64,000 nt of DNA, taken from positions 1 to 64,000 of the forward strand of contig OZ242366.1 of NCBI GenBank assembly GCA_965208945.1. Reading direction: 5' to 3'. The stretch comes from JAPPLB01 sp965208945. GTDB lineage: Bacteria; Acidobacteriota; Terriglobia; Bryobacterales; UBA6623. A model generated the notes under the pieces. The model was not told the origin of the DNA. It did no database searches and was given only the letters and a program-made list of their open reading frames with translations. Position numbers and translations under genes: made by a program. This document shows, piece after piece, positions 1 through 6,348 of this stretch (position 1 is its first letter; every line of letters starts with the position of its first letter).

Positions 1-2
1 GG

Positions 3-137
3 CAGAAGGAAAAGATTGATACTCAACTGGCCCTTCCCGTTACGGACTTCAAGTGCTGGTGGAAACTCGTGAATAAGCAGATACATCTCATCAATGAAGA
101 GTGTTACGAGAGGTTCTTCAACCCAGATCTGCCATGA
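3..137 (+). CDS. 3' end of an unidentified gene (partial)
   Basis: An open frame enters from the left edge and stops at 135-137, giving about 44 residues rich in Trp, Cys and Phe near the end (ending FFNPDLP). No family is recognised. It reads on the plus strand while nearly all neighbours read on the minus strand, so it may be the chromosomal flank of the conjugative element. It could also be a chance frame. Confidence 0.35.
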   Translation, partial: QKEKIDTQLALPVTDFKCWWKLVNKQIHLINEECYERFFNPDLP

Positions 138-201
138 AATGACATCAGAGCCGCAATTTTGGATCACCAGAAACAAGCCAAGATCGCCAACAATCAGATC
201 A

Positions 202-432
202 TCAGGTTCCCCTCGATCGGAAAAGCAGCTCCATCGCTTCGGCCAACAGCTCCTGAACGGTGGTCTCTTCCTCGAACGCCATCTGCCGCAAGCGCTTGGA
301 GACGGCGGGGGGGAAGTAGCCTCCGACGTGCTTGAGCCCGCCTCGGCCGTTGCCTGGGCTGCGGGAAGCACGGACCGGCTCCGGGGCGTTCCGGGGAGCA
401 GACTTGAGGGCATCAGCGAACTGGTTGGACAT
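202..432 (-). CDS. small ribbon-helix-helix-type partner of ParA (partition/regulator)
   Basis: A 76-residue protein starting MSNQFADAL, chosen over an upstream ATG because a GGAG sequence lies about 8 bases before it. The N-terminal half is flexible and rich in Arg, Pro and Ser. The C-terminal half (GGYFPPAVSKRLRQMAFEEE, then an acidic helix) looks like the beta-strand/helix/helix core of ribbon-helix-helix partition proteins of the ParG/omega kind. It overlaps the 3' end of parA by 20 bases. GTGCAC repeats spaced 8 bp apart lie just upstream of its start, inside parA, and are likely its operator. I infer it is the centromere-binding or repressor half of a partition cassette; a short antitoxin is the alternative. 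Confidence 0.65.
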   Translation of the reverse strand: MSNQFADALKSAPRNAPEPVRASRSPGNGRGGLKHVGGYFPPAVSKRLRQMAFEEETTVQELLAEAMELLFRSRGT

Positions 433-1081
433 TGGAAGGGACTCCATTGTGATGTGGTGTGCACGTGTGCACACGTGCACAAACGAACGTGTGCAGGTCT
501 TCGATCTCGCAGGCGGCCTTGCCATCGGGCTCGAACTCCTGAGCGGTCTGCCCGCTGATCAGGGCTCGCGCGAAGGCGATGCGCCGTCCCAGCCGTGCGG
601 GACAGGTCTCGACCTGGTGCGCGGCGAGGGCCTCCTCGGCAAGAGCCGCATCCTGCCCCGTGGGCGCGACGGCATTGAGGACCACGGCGACGGGCTTGCC
701 GGTGGTGTGCAGGAAGCGGAGCGTGTTGGCGATCGCCTCCAGATCGAGGATGGCCGGGCGGCAGGGGATCAGGACCAAGTCGGCCGCGGCGGCGGCTTCG
801 AGCGCGGCGCTGTCGGAATGGGGCGCGGTGTCGAGGTAGAGCATCTCACCTCCGGTCTCTTGCACGCGGCGGATTTCGTGAGGGAGCCGGCTGGCGTGAG
901 CCGACAGCACGACCGGCAGCTCGGCCGTGCGGCGGTCGGCCCAGTTGGCCGCCGATGCCTGGGGATCGAGATCGATCACGGCGGTGTTGTGTCCGCACTT
1001 CGCAGAAGCGACGGCCAGGTGCAGCGCCAGGGTGGTTTTCCCGGAGCCGCCTTTCTGGCTGACGATGGCGATGGTTTTCAT
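413..1081 (-). CDS. parA: ParA-type partition ATPase
   Basis: A 222-residue ATPase of the ParA/MinD superfamily that would segregate the element by forming gradients on the nucleoid. The deviant Walker A motif KGGSGKTT sits at residues 10-17 and the Walker A' segment VIDLDPQASAANW near residues 37-49; LYLDTAP is the Walker B region. It lacks an N-terminal helix-turn-helix, so it is the short (type Ib-like) form that pairs with a small ribbon-helix-helix protein, as found next door. The start MKTIAIVSQ was chosen over an upstream ATG because the longer start would run into the operator palindrome. The last 30 residues are Cys/His/Thr-rich only because the DNA there holds the GTGCAC operator array. 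Confidence 0.92.
   Translation of the reverse strand: MKTIAIVSQKGGSGKTTLALHLAVASAKCGHNTAVIDLDPQASAANWADRRTAELPVVLSAHASRLPHEIRRVQETGGEMLYLDTAPHSDSAALEAAAAADLVLIPCRPAILDLEAIANTLRFLHTTGKPVAVVLNAVAPTGQDAALAEEALAAHQVETCPARLGRRIAFARALISGQTAQEFEPDGKAACEIEDLHTFVCARVHTCTPHHNGVPSNVQPVR
458..481. promoter_or_regulatory. 24-bp palindrome with three GTGCAC repeats
   Basis: A perfect 24-bp palindrome holds GTGCAC at 459-464, 467-472 and 475-480, so the units repeat every 8 bp. It lies in the 3' end of parA and 26 bp upstream of the small ribbon-helix-helix gene. The same 8-bp-phased hexamer occurs upstream of parA (1091-1104). Ribbon-helix-helix dimers typically bind tandem 7-8 bp boxes, so this is a likely operator or centromere-like site. 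Confidence 0.6.
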
Positions 1082-1087
1082 GAGAGG

Positions 1088-1139
1088 ATTGTGCACATGT
1101 GCACAATTCAAGCGTGTATGAGATTACGATTAGTGTCAA
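1088..1139 (-). promoter_or_regulatory. parA promoter region and operator palindrome
   Basis: A 20-bp perfect palindrome (ATTGTGCACATGTGCACAAT, 1088-1107) lies 6 bp before the parA start and carries GTGCAC at 1091-1096 and 1099-1104, spaced 8 bp. A TTGACA box reads on the minus strand at 1134-1139. No good -10 is visible; a weak TACACG lies 15 bp further on. Binding at the palindrome would block parA transcription or translation, fitting autoregulation by the partition proteins. Confidence 0.6.
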
Positions 1140-1523
1140 AGCGAAGCGGAAGGATCAGCAAGCGTATCGGGGCATTCAGCCGCTTGAGGGGGGAGCACCG
1201 CAACCCGGGAAAGGTTACTCTCCAGCGCCGCCAGGCGCGAGCAAGTGTGGAGGAACGACCCGGCCGGCTAAGGCAACCGGGTCCTCGAGAAGAGCCTCGC
1301 CACCGCCCTGGGAGAAACGCCATGGCGGCAAGCCACGGAGAGCGCGCCAAGATCGCAGGAAGCGGCTCATGAGCACTGCCGCCCCGTTTGACAACGAAGA
1401 GCCTGGAAGCAGTCGAACCATAGCGGCCCCCACACGACGAACAAAACGAAGAACGAAGAGGGGAGAAGGCCGAAGAAACGGACGAGAATCATTCAAGGGA
1501 TCACCCTGACGGGGAGGAAGACA
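1140..1523. other. non-coding stretch upstream of parA with a conserved hairpin motif
   Basis: No convincing gene is seen between parA and the plus-strand gene at 1524. It holds one of three copies of a hairpin motif (1213-1250: GGTT-x-CTCTC, then AGCGCC-GCCA-GGCGC, then GTGTGG). The other copies lie just upstream of virB2 (28,428) and of the gene at 12,789-13,271. The rest is purine-rich with no further structure noticed. Confidence 0.5.
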
Positions 1524-1871
1524 ATGGGGAAGAACCGAAGAGGACGTACCAACGGCACCGACGAGAACACGAAGAACGAAGGCGATCCGAAGAAGGAAAG
1601 ACTCGAAAGAGCCTACGGAGAGCTGAGCATCGAGCTGTTCCTGGAAGCCATCCTGACCTACATGATCGTGCAGGCCGAAGCGGCGAAGAAGCTGTTCGAG
1701 AAAGAGCCGGAGGAGAGGACGCCGGAAGCCTACATATGGCTGCTCAACGAACTGACGGAGGAATTCAGCAATAGCATCGATTACGAAGAGCCCTCGCTTG
1801 TGCCGCCGATCCGAGGCCAGAACATCTCCTTCCAGGACATACTGAAGCACAACCTGAACAGGAAGGACTGA
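1524..1871 (+). CDS. hypothetical charged protein
   Basis: A 115-residue protein preceded by GGGGAGGAAGACA, a good ribosome-binding site. The first 30 residues are Lys/Arg/Asn/Glu-rich; the rest is helical and acidic (for example LFLEAILTYMIVQAEAAKKL). No family recognised. It is one of only two convincing plus-strand genes in the element, so it probably has its own promoter in the non-coding stretch to its left. Confidence 0.55.
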   Translation: MGKNRRGRTNGTDENTKNEGDPKKERLERAYGELSIELFLEAILTYMIVQAEAAKKLFEKEPEERTPEAYIWLLNELTEEFSNSIDYEEPSLVPPIRGQNISFQDILKHNLNRKD

Positions 1872-1903
1872 AACCTACGGCGCCAAAGTGCCGACTGTCG
1901 GAG

Positions 1904-2305
1904 CTAGAGTAACGGCCCCTTGATCTGAGAATCGCGAATCATAGGCACCGTCTGCTCGCACACGGCGTCCACGGCCGACTGAAGATCTGCCGCGCAGATT
2001 GTGATCGGGCGCCTGGACAGGGCGAGCAGTTCTACAGTGCAGCGGTCGTAGCGCTTGAGCCGATCGTAGAGTTCTAAAGAGTACTGCGCAACTTCAGCCA
2101 AGGAGTTGTTCTTGGGAGCGTTAAGGGTCTCCGAAACGAGATCGGTGCTGAGATCGAACGCACGATGGCGCAGGTCCCAGGCTGCGGTCATGGCTTCTGA
2201 TTGTTCCGCCGGATCCATGGCGGGAAGGCGTTCCAGGGGTGGCAGAGTTTCGGTGTCTTTCAGGAGGCTGGCGACGCGGCGACGAATAATCTCAGTGGTC
2301 ATCAT
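1904..2305 (-). CDS. hypothetical element protein
   Basis: About 133 residues from the ATG at 2305 (MMTTEIIRRRVASLL); a second ATG follows directly. The longer frame to 2386 is less likely because its extra N-terminus is not helical like the rest. The protein is predicted mainly helical and soluble, with no recognisable domain. It lies downstream of the small membrane-protein gene at 2443-2775, on the same strand. Confidence 0.5.
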   Translation of the reverse strand: MMTTEIIRRRVASLLKDTETLPPLERLPAMDPAEQSEAMTAAWDLRHRAFDLSTDLVSETLNAPKNNSLAEVAQYSLELYDRLKRYDRCTVELLALSRRPITICAADLQSAVDAVCEQTVPMIRDSQIKGPLL

Positions 2306-2442
2306 GCGGCCAGTGTTCCGCGGATCACTGAAGACGTCAAGGAGCGCCCTGGATTGGGAGCACGACATCGGATACAAACAGAGCAAGAAAGAAAAGGCCG
2401 CCGCCGCTGGGGTGGAAGCGGCGGCGGCCTGGAGGGGCGGGG

Positions 2443-2775
2443 TCAGCCCTTGAAGAGTCCGATGGCGGTTGCCACGGCGAAGAAAGCGAACAGCATCCAG
2501 CGGTTCATGCGGGTTTCGGCGGCCTGGGTGTCGAGCCTGCCGTTGATTTCGGCGATCTTCGTGTCGAAGCGGCCGACAAGCTCGACTTTCAGGATGTCGA
2601 GATTGCCGTTGATTTCGGCTTTCAGCGTATCGATTGCCGCAGAGACGTTATCGCCGGCCATGACACGAACCTCGTCAACCGCATTATAGATCAACGACTC
2701 TTTGGCGCCGGCGCTTCTGAGAGCTTCCAGCAGCGCTGAGCTGGAGATAGTGGATGTGGGATTCTGGTTTGCCAT
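2443..2775 (-). CDS. small coiled-coil, C-terminally membrane-anchored protein
   Basis: A 110-residue protein starting MANQNPTSTISS, with AGGAGG 10 bases before the ATG. Residues 45-90 are repeats of the form INGxLDxLKxELxxRFDTKIAEINGRLDTQ, a coiled coil as in DUF1640-like membrane coiled-coil proteins. Residues 93-107 (WMLFAFFAVATAIGLF) form one C-terminal membrane helix. Its ribosome-binding site can pair with an upstream CCTCC in a long leader duplicated in front of the gene at 3496-3774, so expression is probably controlled at translation. Its role in conjugation is unknown. Confidence 0.72.
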   Translation of the reverse strand: MANQNPTSTISSSALLEALRSAGAKESLIYNAVDEVRVMAGDNVSAAIDTLKAEINGNLDILKVELVGRFDTKIAEINGRLDTQAAETRMNRWMLFAFFAVATAIGLFKG

Positions 2776-2783
2776 GAAAGGTT

Positions 2784-2994
2784 TACCTCCTGTCTGGAAA
2801 GGGTTTGGAGCGTTCCGCTCACCGGAGCGGCGGAACAGCGGGAGAGCCCTGACAGGAGGGAAAGCGCGGCCAAGGTGGTGGAGCGAGAAGGACGGGAACA
2901 GCAGCGGGAATGACAGACGCCGAAGGCGAAGCGGAGCTGCTCTGGCGTTCGGGTTGCCCGGCCCGAGCGGAAGCGCCGAAGGCAAGCGGACCCA
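2784..2994 (-). promoter_or_regulatory. long structured leader, copy A (hides the ribosome-binding site)
   Basis: About 210 bp are shared with 3784-3993, with no gaps and about nine differences in the distal 134 bp. In the minus-strand RNA, CCTCCTGTC (2859-2851) can pair perfectly with GACAGGAGG (2794-2786), which is the ribosome-binding site of the next gene. AGGG/CCCT (2850-2847 with 2803-2800) extends the stem. An inner hairpin pairs GTTCCGC with GCGGAAC (2836-2830 with 2818-2812). A 58-codon leader frame starts at 2994 and stops at 2819 in the inner hairpin loop. Confidence 0.7.
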
Positions 2995-3042
2995 TGGCGA
3001 ACCAGAGTCGTCACCACTAGTCGCTTAGCAATCGCGAAGTGC

Positions 3043-3270
3043 TCAAAAGACGTAGAAGCGGAGGCCTCCATACTGGCCTGTGTGCAACAGGTGATAAGCG
3101 AAGTCCAACAAGATCAAGGCGAAGAAGTAGCCTGCCATGAAGAGGCCGAAGGCCTGTCCAGCTCGCTCGATCCGCCGCCGATGCTTCTGCTCGGCCGAGA
3201 CCATCGCCTGGATGCGCCCGGACAAGCCCGGCAAGATGCGGTCGTAGGATTCGAGCTCGTCCGTCGTCAT
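3043..3270 (-). CDS. DUF2335-like small membrane protein
   Basis: A 75-residue protein starting MTTDELESYDRILPGLSGRI. The pattern PG-x-x-x-RI-x-x-M-x-x-x-E-Q-KHR is that of the DUF2335 membrane family, followed by a membrane helix at about residues 42-62 (FGLFMAGYFFALILLDFAY). The start is fixed by a TGATG overlap with the stop codon of the zinc-ribbon gene upstream, implying coupled translation. Function unknown. Confidence 0.68.
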   Translation of the reverse strand: MTTDELESYDRILPGLSGRIQAMVSAEQKHRRRIERAGQAFGLFMAGYFFALILLDFAYHLLHTGQYGGLRFYVF

Positions 3271-3506
3271 CAGGCATCGGCTTCCCAGCAGAAGATCCCG
3301 GAGGCATCCTGACCGCAGCGGGGGCAGTGGAGCGACCCCAGAACGCGAGCGGATTTCGAAAGCGGCATGGGAGTGTAGAGAGCGACCCACTGGTGCTCAC
3401 AAGCGCCGCAGCGCACCCGGAAACGCAGGCGGGACTGATCGGAGCCGGGATCACGAGGAGAGAGAGGCGGGGCCGAAGCCCCGCCTTTGGTGGGTTTAGA
3501 GGGCAT
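3270..3506 (-). CDS. small zinc-ribbon protein
   Basis: A 78-residue protein with CGAC (residues 33-36) and CPRC (about 61-64), a typical four-cysteine zinc ribbon, joined by a 24-residue linker. The N-terminus is Pro/Gly/Ser-rich. Its start overlaps the end of the gene at 3496-3774 and its stop overlaps the start of the DUF2335-like gene, so the three are one operon. It probably binds DNA or protein; nothing more specific can be said. Confidence 0.6.
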   Translation of the reverse strand: MPSKPTKGGASAPPLSPRDPGSDQSRLRFRVRCGACEHQWVALYTPMPLSKSARVLGSLHCPRCGQDASGIFCWEADA

Positions 3507-3774
3507 TGGCCTCTTCGGCCTGCTCTTTCGCGGCCGCTTTCTCTTCGCGCCGCAGCTCGAAGATGCGGCTGTGCGCCTGGTCGGCGACCTTGGCGACGAC
3601 GAGCAGGTCGTCGCGGCGGAAGCTGGAAGTGGACTTCCAGTTGCCTTCGCTGTCCTTGTAGCTGCGGGAGAAGGTGACGTTGAAGCGCGAGCCGTTGTCG
3701 GTCTCGTTGCGCCAGATGGCGGCCTTGACGGCGCCGATGCGAACTTCGTCTACGGGTTTGGTGTTGCTGGTCAT
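3496..3774 (-). CDS. conserved small element protein
   Basis: A 92-residue protein starting MTSNTKPVDEVRIG. The middle (AAIWRNETDNGSRFNVTFSR, then SYKDSEGNWKSTSSF) is a beta-rich domain of a type common on plasmids and conjugative elements; residues 60-92 are an Ala/Glu/Lys helix. The ribosome-binding site CAGGAGG is inside the second copy of the duplicated leader and can be hidden by it. The ATG also overlaps the stop of the frame running through that leader (ATGA). Role unknown; perhaps single-stranded DNA or transfer-related. Confidence 0.72.
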   Translation of the reverse strand: MTSNTKPVDEVRIGAVKAAIWRNETDNGSRFNVTFSRSYKDSEGNWKSTSSFRRDDLLVVAKVADQAHSRIFELRREEKAAAKEQAEEANAL

Positions 3775-4163
3775 GATAGGGTTTTCCTCCTGTTGAAAGT
3801 GTTTGGAGCGTTCCGCTCACCCGACGCGGCGGAACCGGAGAACACTTGCCAGGAGGGAAAGCGCGGCCAAGGAGGTGGAGCGAGAAGGACGGGAACAGCA
3901 TCGGGAATGACAGACGCCGCAGGCGAAGCGGAGCTGGTCTGGCGTGAGCGTTGCCCGGCCCGAGCGGAGGCGCCGCAGGCAAGCGGACCCATGAGCGGCA
4001 AGACCAGGGGACGAAGTGGGGCGCCGTCATCAGAGCCATCGCCGGGACCCTCGAACGACAGCTCGAGGAGGACCCCGAATCCCAGCAGCGCGACAGCGAG
4101 CAGTCCGGAAAGAGCCGCGACGGCCTGCGGCAACACGTTGAACCGGGACGGTTTGTCGATCAT
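3771..4163 (-). CDS. short membrane protein whose frame runs through leader copy B
   Basis: A frame of 130 residues from MIDKPSRFNV. One membrane helix is seen at about residues 12-34 (VAALSGLLAVALLGFGVLLE). Residues 58-130 are encoded by the duplicated leader and match the shorter leader frame of copy A (both contain ASARAGQ and VPVLLAPPPWPRFPS). Its stop overlaps the next start as ATGA. Either it is real and couples translation to the next gene, or the second half is an open frame passing through an RNA element. Confidence 0.42.
   Translation of the reverse strand: MIDKPSRFNVLPQAVAALSGLLAVALLGFGVLLELSFEGPGDGSDDGAPLRPLVLPLMGPLACGASARAGQRSRQTSSASPAASVIPDAVPVLLAPPPWPRFPSWQVFSGSAASGERNAPNTFNRRKTLS
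3784..3993 (-). promoter_or_regulatory. long structured leader, copy B (hides the ribosome-binding site)
   Basis: The second copy of the 210-bp leader, before the gene at 3496-3774. In the RNA, CCTCCTG (3856-3850) pairs with CAGGAGG (3792-3786), the ribosome-binding site, and AAGTGTT (3847-3841) pairs with AACACTT (3803-3797). The second helix differs in sequence from copy A but still pairs, i.e. compensatory change. The inner GTTCCGC/GCGGAAC hairpin (3835-3829 with 3816-3810) is kept. Confidence 0.7.
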
Positions 4164-4170
4164 GAAAGCG

Positions 4171-4320
4171 TCAGCCGCAAGGCAGTTCAAGGAGCGTACG
4201 AAAGCGCACATAAGACGCCAGGAGAAAGTGGGCAACGCACAGGATGCAAATGATGGCCACGCATCCGCAAAAGAACCAAATCATCAGGTCGTAAAAGTCC
4301 AGATCTTTGTTAATGGTCAT
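4171..4320 (-). CDS. very small membrane protein
   Basis: A 49-residue protein starting MTINKDLDFYDLMIW, with a single helix through LMIWFFCGCVAIICILCVAHFLL (about residues 12-34) and three cysteines in the helix. It lies in a run of four tiny membrane proteins downstream of virB8 and overlaps the end of the previous one by 11 bases. No family recognised; a T4SS entry-exclusion or lipoprotein-like accessory role is possible but unsupported. Confidence 0.5.
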   Translation of the reverse strand: MTINKDLDFYDLMIWFFCGCVAIICILCVAHFLLASYVRFRTLLELPCG

Positions 4321-4471
4321 CGGTGGTTTCACTTTGGAGGCAGCAGCAAGGGCATTGATGATGTCGATCGTCCCGTTCAGCCGCATTGGAGATGAGGAAC
4401 ATGATCACTGCTGAGATGAGGAAGACAGCGACGAACTGCAACCAATCTTCGGAAAGGATTCGGGGTTTCAT
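4310..4471 (-). CDS. very small membrane protein
   Basis: A 53-residue protein starting MKPRILSEDWLQFVAV, with one helix at about residues 9-28, then a His/Cys-rich tail containing CPCCC. Its start lies 11 bp after the stop of the gene at 4483-4659. The cysteine cluster may bind metal. No homolog is recognised by eye, so it is a hypothetical protein. Confidence 0.45.
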   Translation of the reverse strand: MKPRILSEDWLQFVAVFLISAVIMFLISNAAERDDRHHQCPCCCLQSETTDDH

Positions 4472-4482
4472 CAATCTGGCGT

Positions 4483-4659
4483 TCACTCCCGACACTCCGG
4501 CTCGAGGCGGTCCTCCTGTGCGATCGAAGAGCAATCGGGAGAGCAGCGAGGTTTCTGATCGGTTACCTCGACGATGATTTTGCCGATACCAAAGCCCAAC
4601 AACGAAGCCGCGAAGATGATTGAAAACAACAGGAAGTACTGACGAGATGTGCTGTTCAT
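4483..4659 (-). CDS. very small membrane protein
   Basis: A 58-residue frame starting MNSTSRQYFLLFSIIFAASL, below common gene-length cut-offs. It has one membrane helix (about residues 8-28) ending in LGFGIGKIIVEV, then a soluble tail with three cysteines. It begins 12 bp downstream of virB8. The helix, regular spacing and position in a run of tiny membrane genes support it being real; function unknown. Confidence 0.5.
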   Translation of the reverse strand: MNSTSRQYFLLFSIIFAASLLGFGIGKIIVEVTDQKPRCSPDCSSIAQEDRLEPECRE

Positions 4660-4671
4660 GAAGGTTTTGCC

Positions 4672-5316
4672 CTACTCGACGAGCGCCCGGTCGGCGCTGA
4701 GGTGGGTGATGGAGAGGCCGATGGGGTTGACGAGGACGTACTCCGACGGCACGTGGTCGAGGAAGTGGAACTGCAGCTCGGCGCTCCACAGCTCGCGATG
4801 AAACTCCTGACCGCGGTTGCGGTAGATGAGGGTGTAGGTGCCTGAAGCGGTATAGGGCGGGGCTTGCGAAGGAGCGATGCGCAGGGTGAGCCCGTCCATT
4901 TCGATCTCGGGGGCGGAGCCGGCGATGACGGAGGCGACGCCGGCGGCCTGGGATTCGTTCGAAGCCCGCGCGAGCTCTTGGGTGAGGAAGTAGAGGCTGC
5001 GGGTCCAGGCCTCGCGGACATTGCCGCGGCGGCGCTCGAAGTGGTCCCGCATGAAGCGGGCCAGGAAGAACTTCGAGACCGGGCCGACGGGGTTCTTGTC
5101 GAAGCGCAGGGCCTGGTAGTTGGTGACCTCGGCGCGTCCGAGCTCGTCGACGCGCACGAACAGCGGCTGGGGCTCGTGGGAGGCGCTGCGGAACCAGCCG
5201 ATCGAGGTGACAAGCAGCAGGGCGATCATGCCGGCCACGATCCAGCGCAGGGTGCGGGCGGCTGCGGCATGGGCGCCCCAGGCCTCGGCGTATTCCTTGA
5301 CAACGTTCTCGTTCAT
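4672..5316 (-). CDS. virB8: VirB8/TrbF type IV secretion inner-membrane protein
   Basis: A 214-residue protein with a short cytoplasmic N-terminus (MNENVVKEYAEAWG), one membrane helix at about residues 24-41 and a periplasmic domain. The domain shows the family's PQPLFVRVDELGR strand and the region LRFDKNPVGPVSKFFLARFM, typical of TrbF/VirB8, which nucleates the secretion channel by contacting VirB6, VirB9 and VirB10. It follows virB6 after 6 bp on the same strand. Length is normal for TrbF. Confidence 0.9.
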   Translation of the reverse strand: MNENVVKEYAEAWGAHAAAARTLRWIVAGMIALLLVTSIGWFRSASHEPQPLFVRVDELGRAEVTNYQALRFDKNPVGPVSKFFLARFMRDHFERRRGNVREAWTRSLYFLTQELARASNESQAAGVASVIAGSAPEIEMDGLTLRIAPSQAPPYTASGTYTLIYRNRGQEFHRELWSAELQFHFLDHVPSEYVLVNPIGLSITHLSADRALVE

Positions 5317-5322
5317 CAGTCG

Positions 5323-6327
5323 TTACCCTCCGGTAGCTTTGCCGGCCACCTTACTTGCGGTCGCCCCGCCCTTAACCGCGGCGCCGGCGGTGATGGCGGC
5401 TCCGGCGATGCCGCCTCCGGGAGCGGAGCCGGAAACCAGGCCGCCGGCGATCTCGGGGATCTTGAAGGTGGCGATCAGCGAGGTCAGAAGCGCCAGGATG
5501 TAGCTGATCGACCACGCCAGGAAGGGGCCGATGTCACTGGTGCTGTAGGTGGCCGGGTTTTCCAGATCGGCGAGGACCGCTTCGATGTTGGCGGCATTCT
5601 GGACGGCATCCCCCATGGTCATGATGAGCTGCATCATCACGCGGAAGACCGCCGCCGCCACGGCGGCGTAGAGCGAGTAGGTGATGAGCATGCGGAACCA
5701 GGACCAGAACAGGAAGGAGAGCGGTCCGAAGACGAGGAAGGGGATGAAGAGCGGTCCGAACAGCGTGAGGATCGAGATGGCGATCTGGGCGAACAGGATG
5801 TAGCAGTAGCCGACGAGGACGGTGAAGAGGGTGAGCAGCGCGGAGGCGGCCAGCACGGGCAGCAGCAGTAGCCGGGTGCCGCCGCTGATCAGGATGGCGA
5901 GCAGGCCATGCTTGCTGGTCTGAGTACTGACGGTGGACCAGCTGGCGCCGAGATAGTCTTGCAGCCATTCCCAGGTGGTGCTGCCGGTGTCGGCGATGAT
6001 GAGGCCGTTGAGCCAGGAGCCTTGGTTGACGATGATCTGGGGGAAGGTGAGACCCAGGCCGGGAAACGGCACGGCGTAGAACTCGAGCATGCCGCGGGGG
6101 ATGGACAGCACAATGATCAGCCTGACGAAGTCCCAAAAGCTCCAGCCCTCACCGGAGAAGGCGGTGCGCAGGCCGGTCCAGACGACGATGATCGTGGACA
6201 GCCCCAGCCAGAGGTTGTTGCCGGCAGCGAGCAGCGGACCGTCGGCGACACCCATCAGTCCATCGGTGAGACCGTCCAGGACGGTCTTGAACTCTCCGGG
6301 GTTGGTGGGTGGGGTGACGGCGAACAT
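5323..6327 (-). CDS. virB6: VirB6/TrbL polytopic channel protein
   Basis: A 334-residue inner-membrane protein with at least six hydrophobic segments, including LWLGLSTIIVVWTGLRTAF, a cluster around ILFAQIAISILTLFGPLFIP, and SYILALLTSLIATF near the end. The segment FAQIAISILTLFGPLFIPFL and the following Trp/Phe-rich helix are characteristic of VirB6/TrbL, the core of the DNA channel. The tail is Gly/Ala-rich, as often in TrbL. Located between virB5 and virB8. Confidence 0.9.
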   Translation of the reverse strand: MFAVTPPTNPGEFKTVLDGLTDGLMGVADGPLLAAGNNLWLGLSTIIVVWTGLRTAFSGEGWSFWDFVRLIIVLSIPRGMLEFYAVPFPGLGLTFPQIIVNQGSWLNGLIIADTGSTTWEWLQDYLGASWSTVSTQTSKHGLLAILISGGTRLLLLPVLAASALLTLFTVLVGYCYILFAQIAISILTLFGPLFIPFLVFGPLSFLFWSWFRMLITYSLYAAVAAAVFRVMMQLIMTMGDAVQNAANIEAVLADLENPATYSTSDIGPFLAWSISYILALLTSLIATFKIPEIAGGLVSGSAPGGGIAGAAITAGAAVKGGATASKVAGKATGG

Positions 6328-6348
6328 GGATGGATTAGCGGGCCTCGA

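Noticed and set aside
1..200. Matching attachment site for the element edge at ilvC
   Set aside because: I found no stretch near the left end resembling 29,803-29,850, and no integrase, so no att sites are called.
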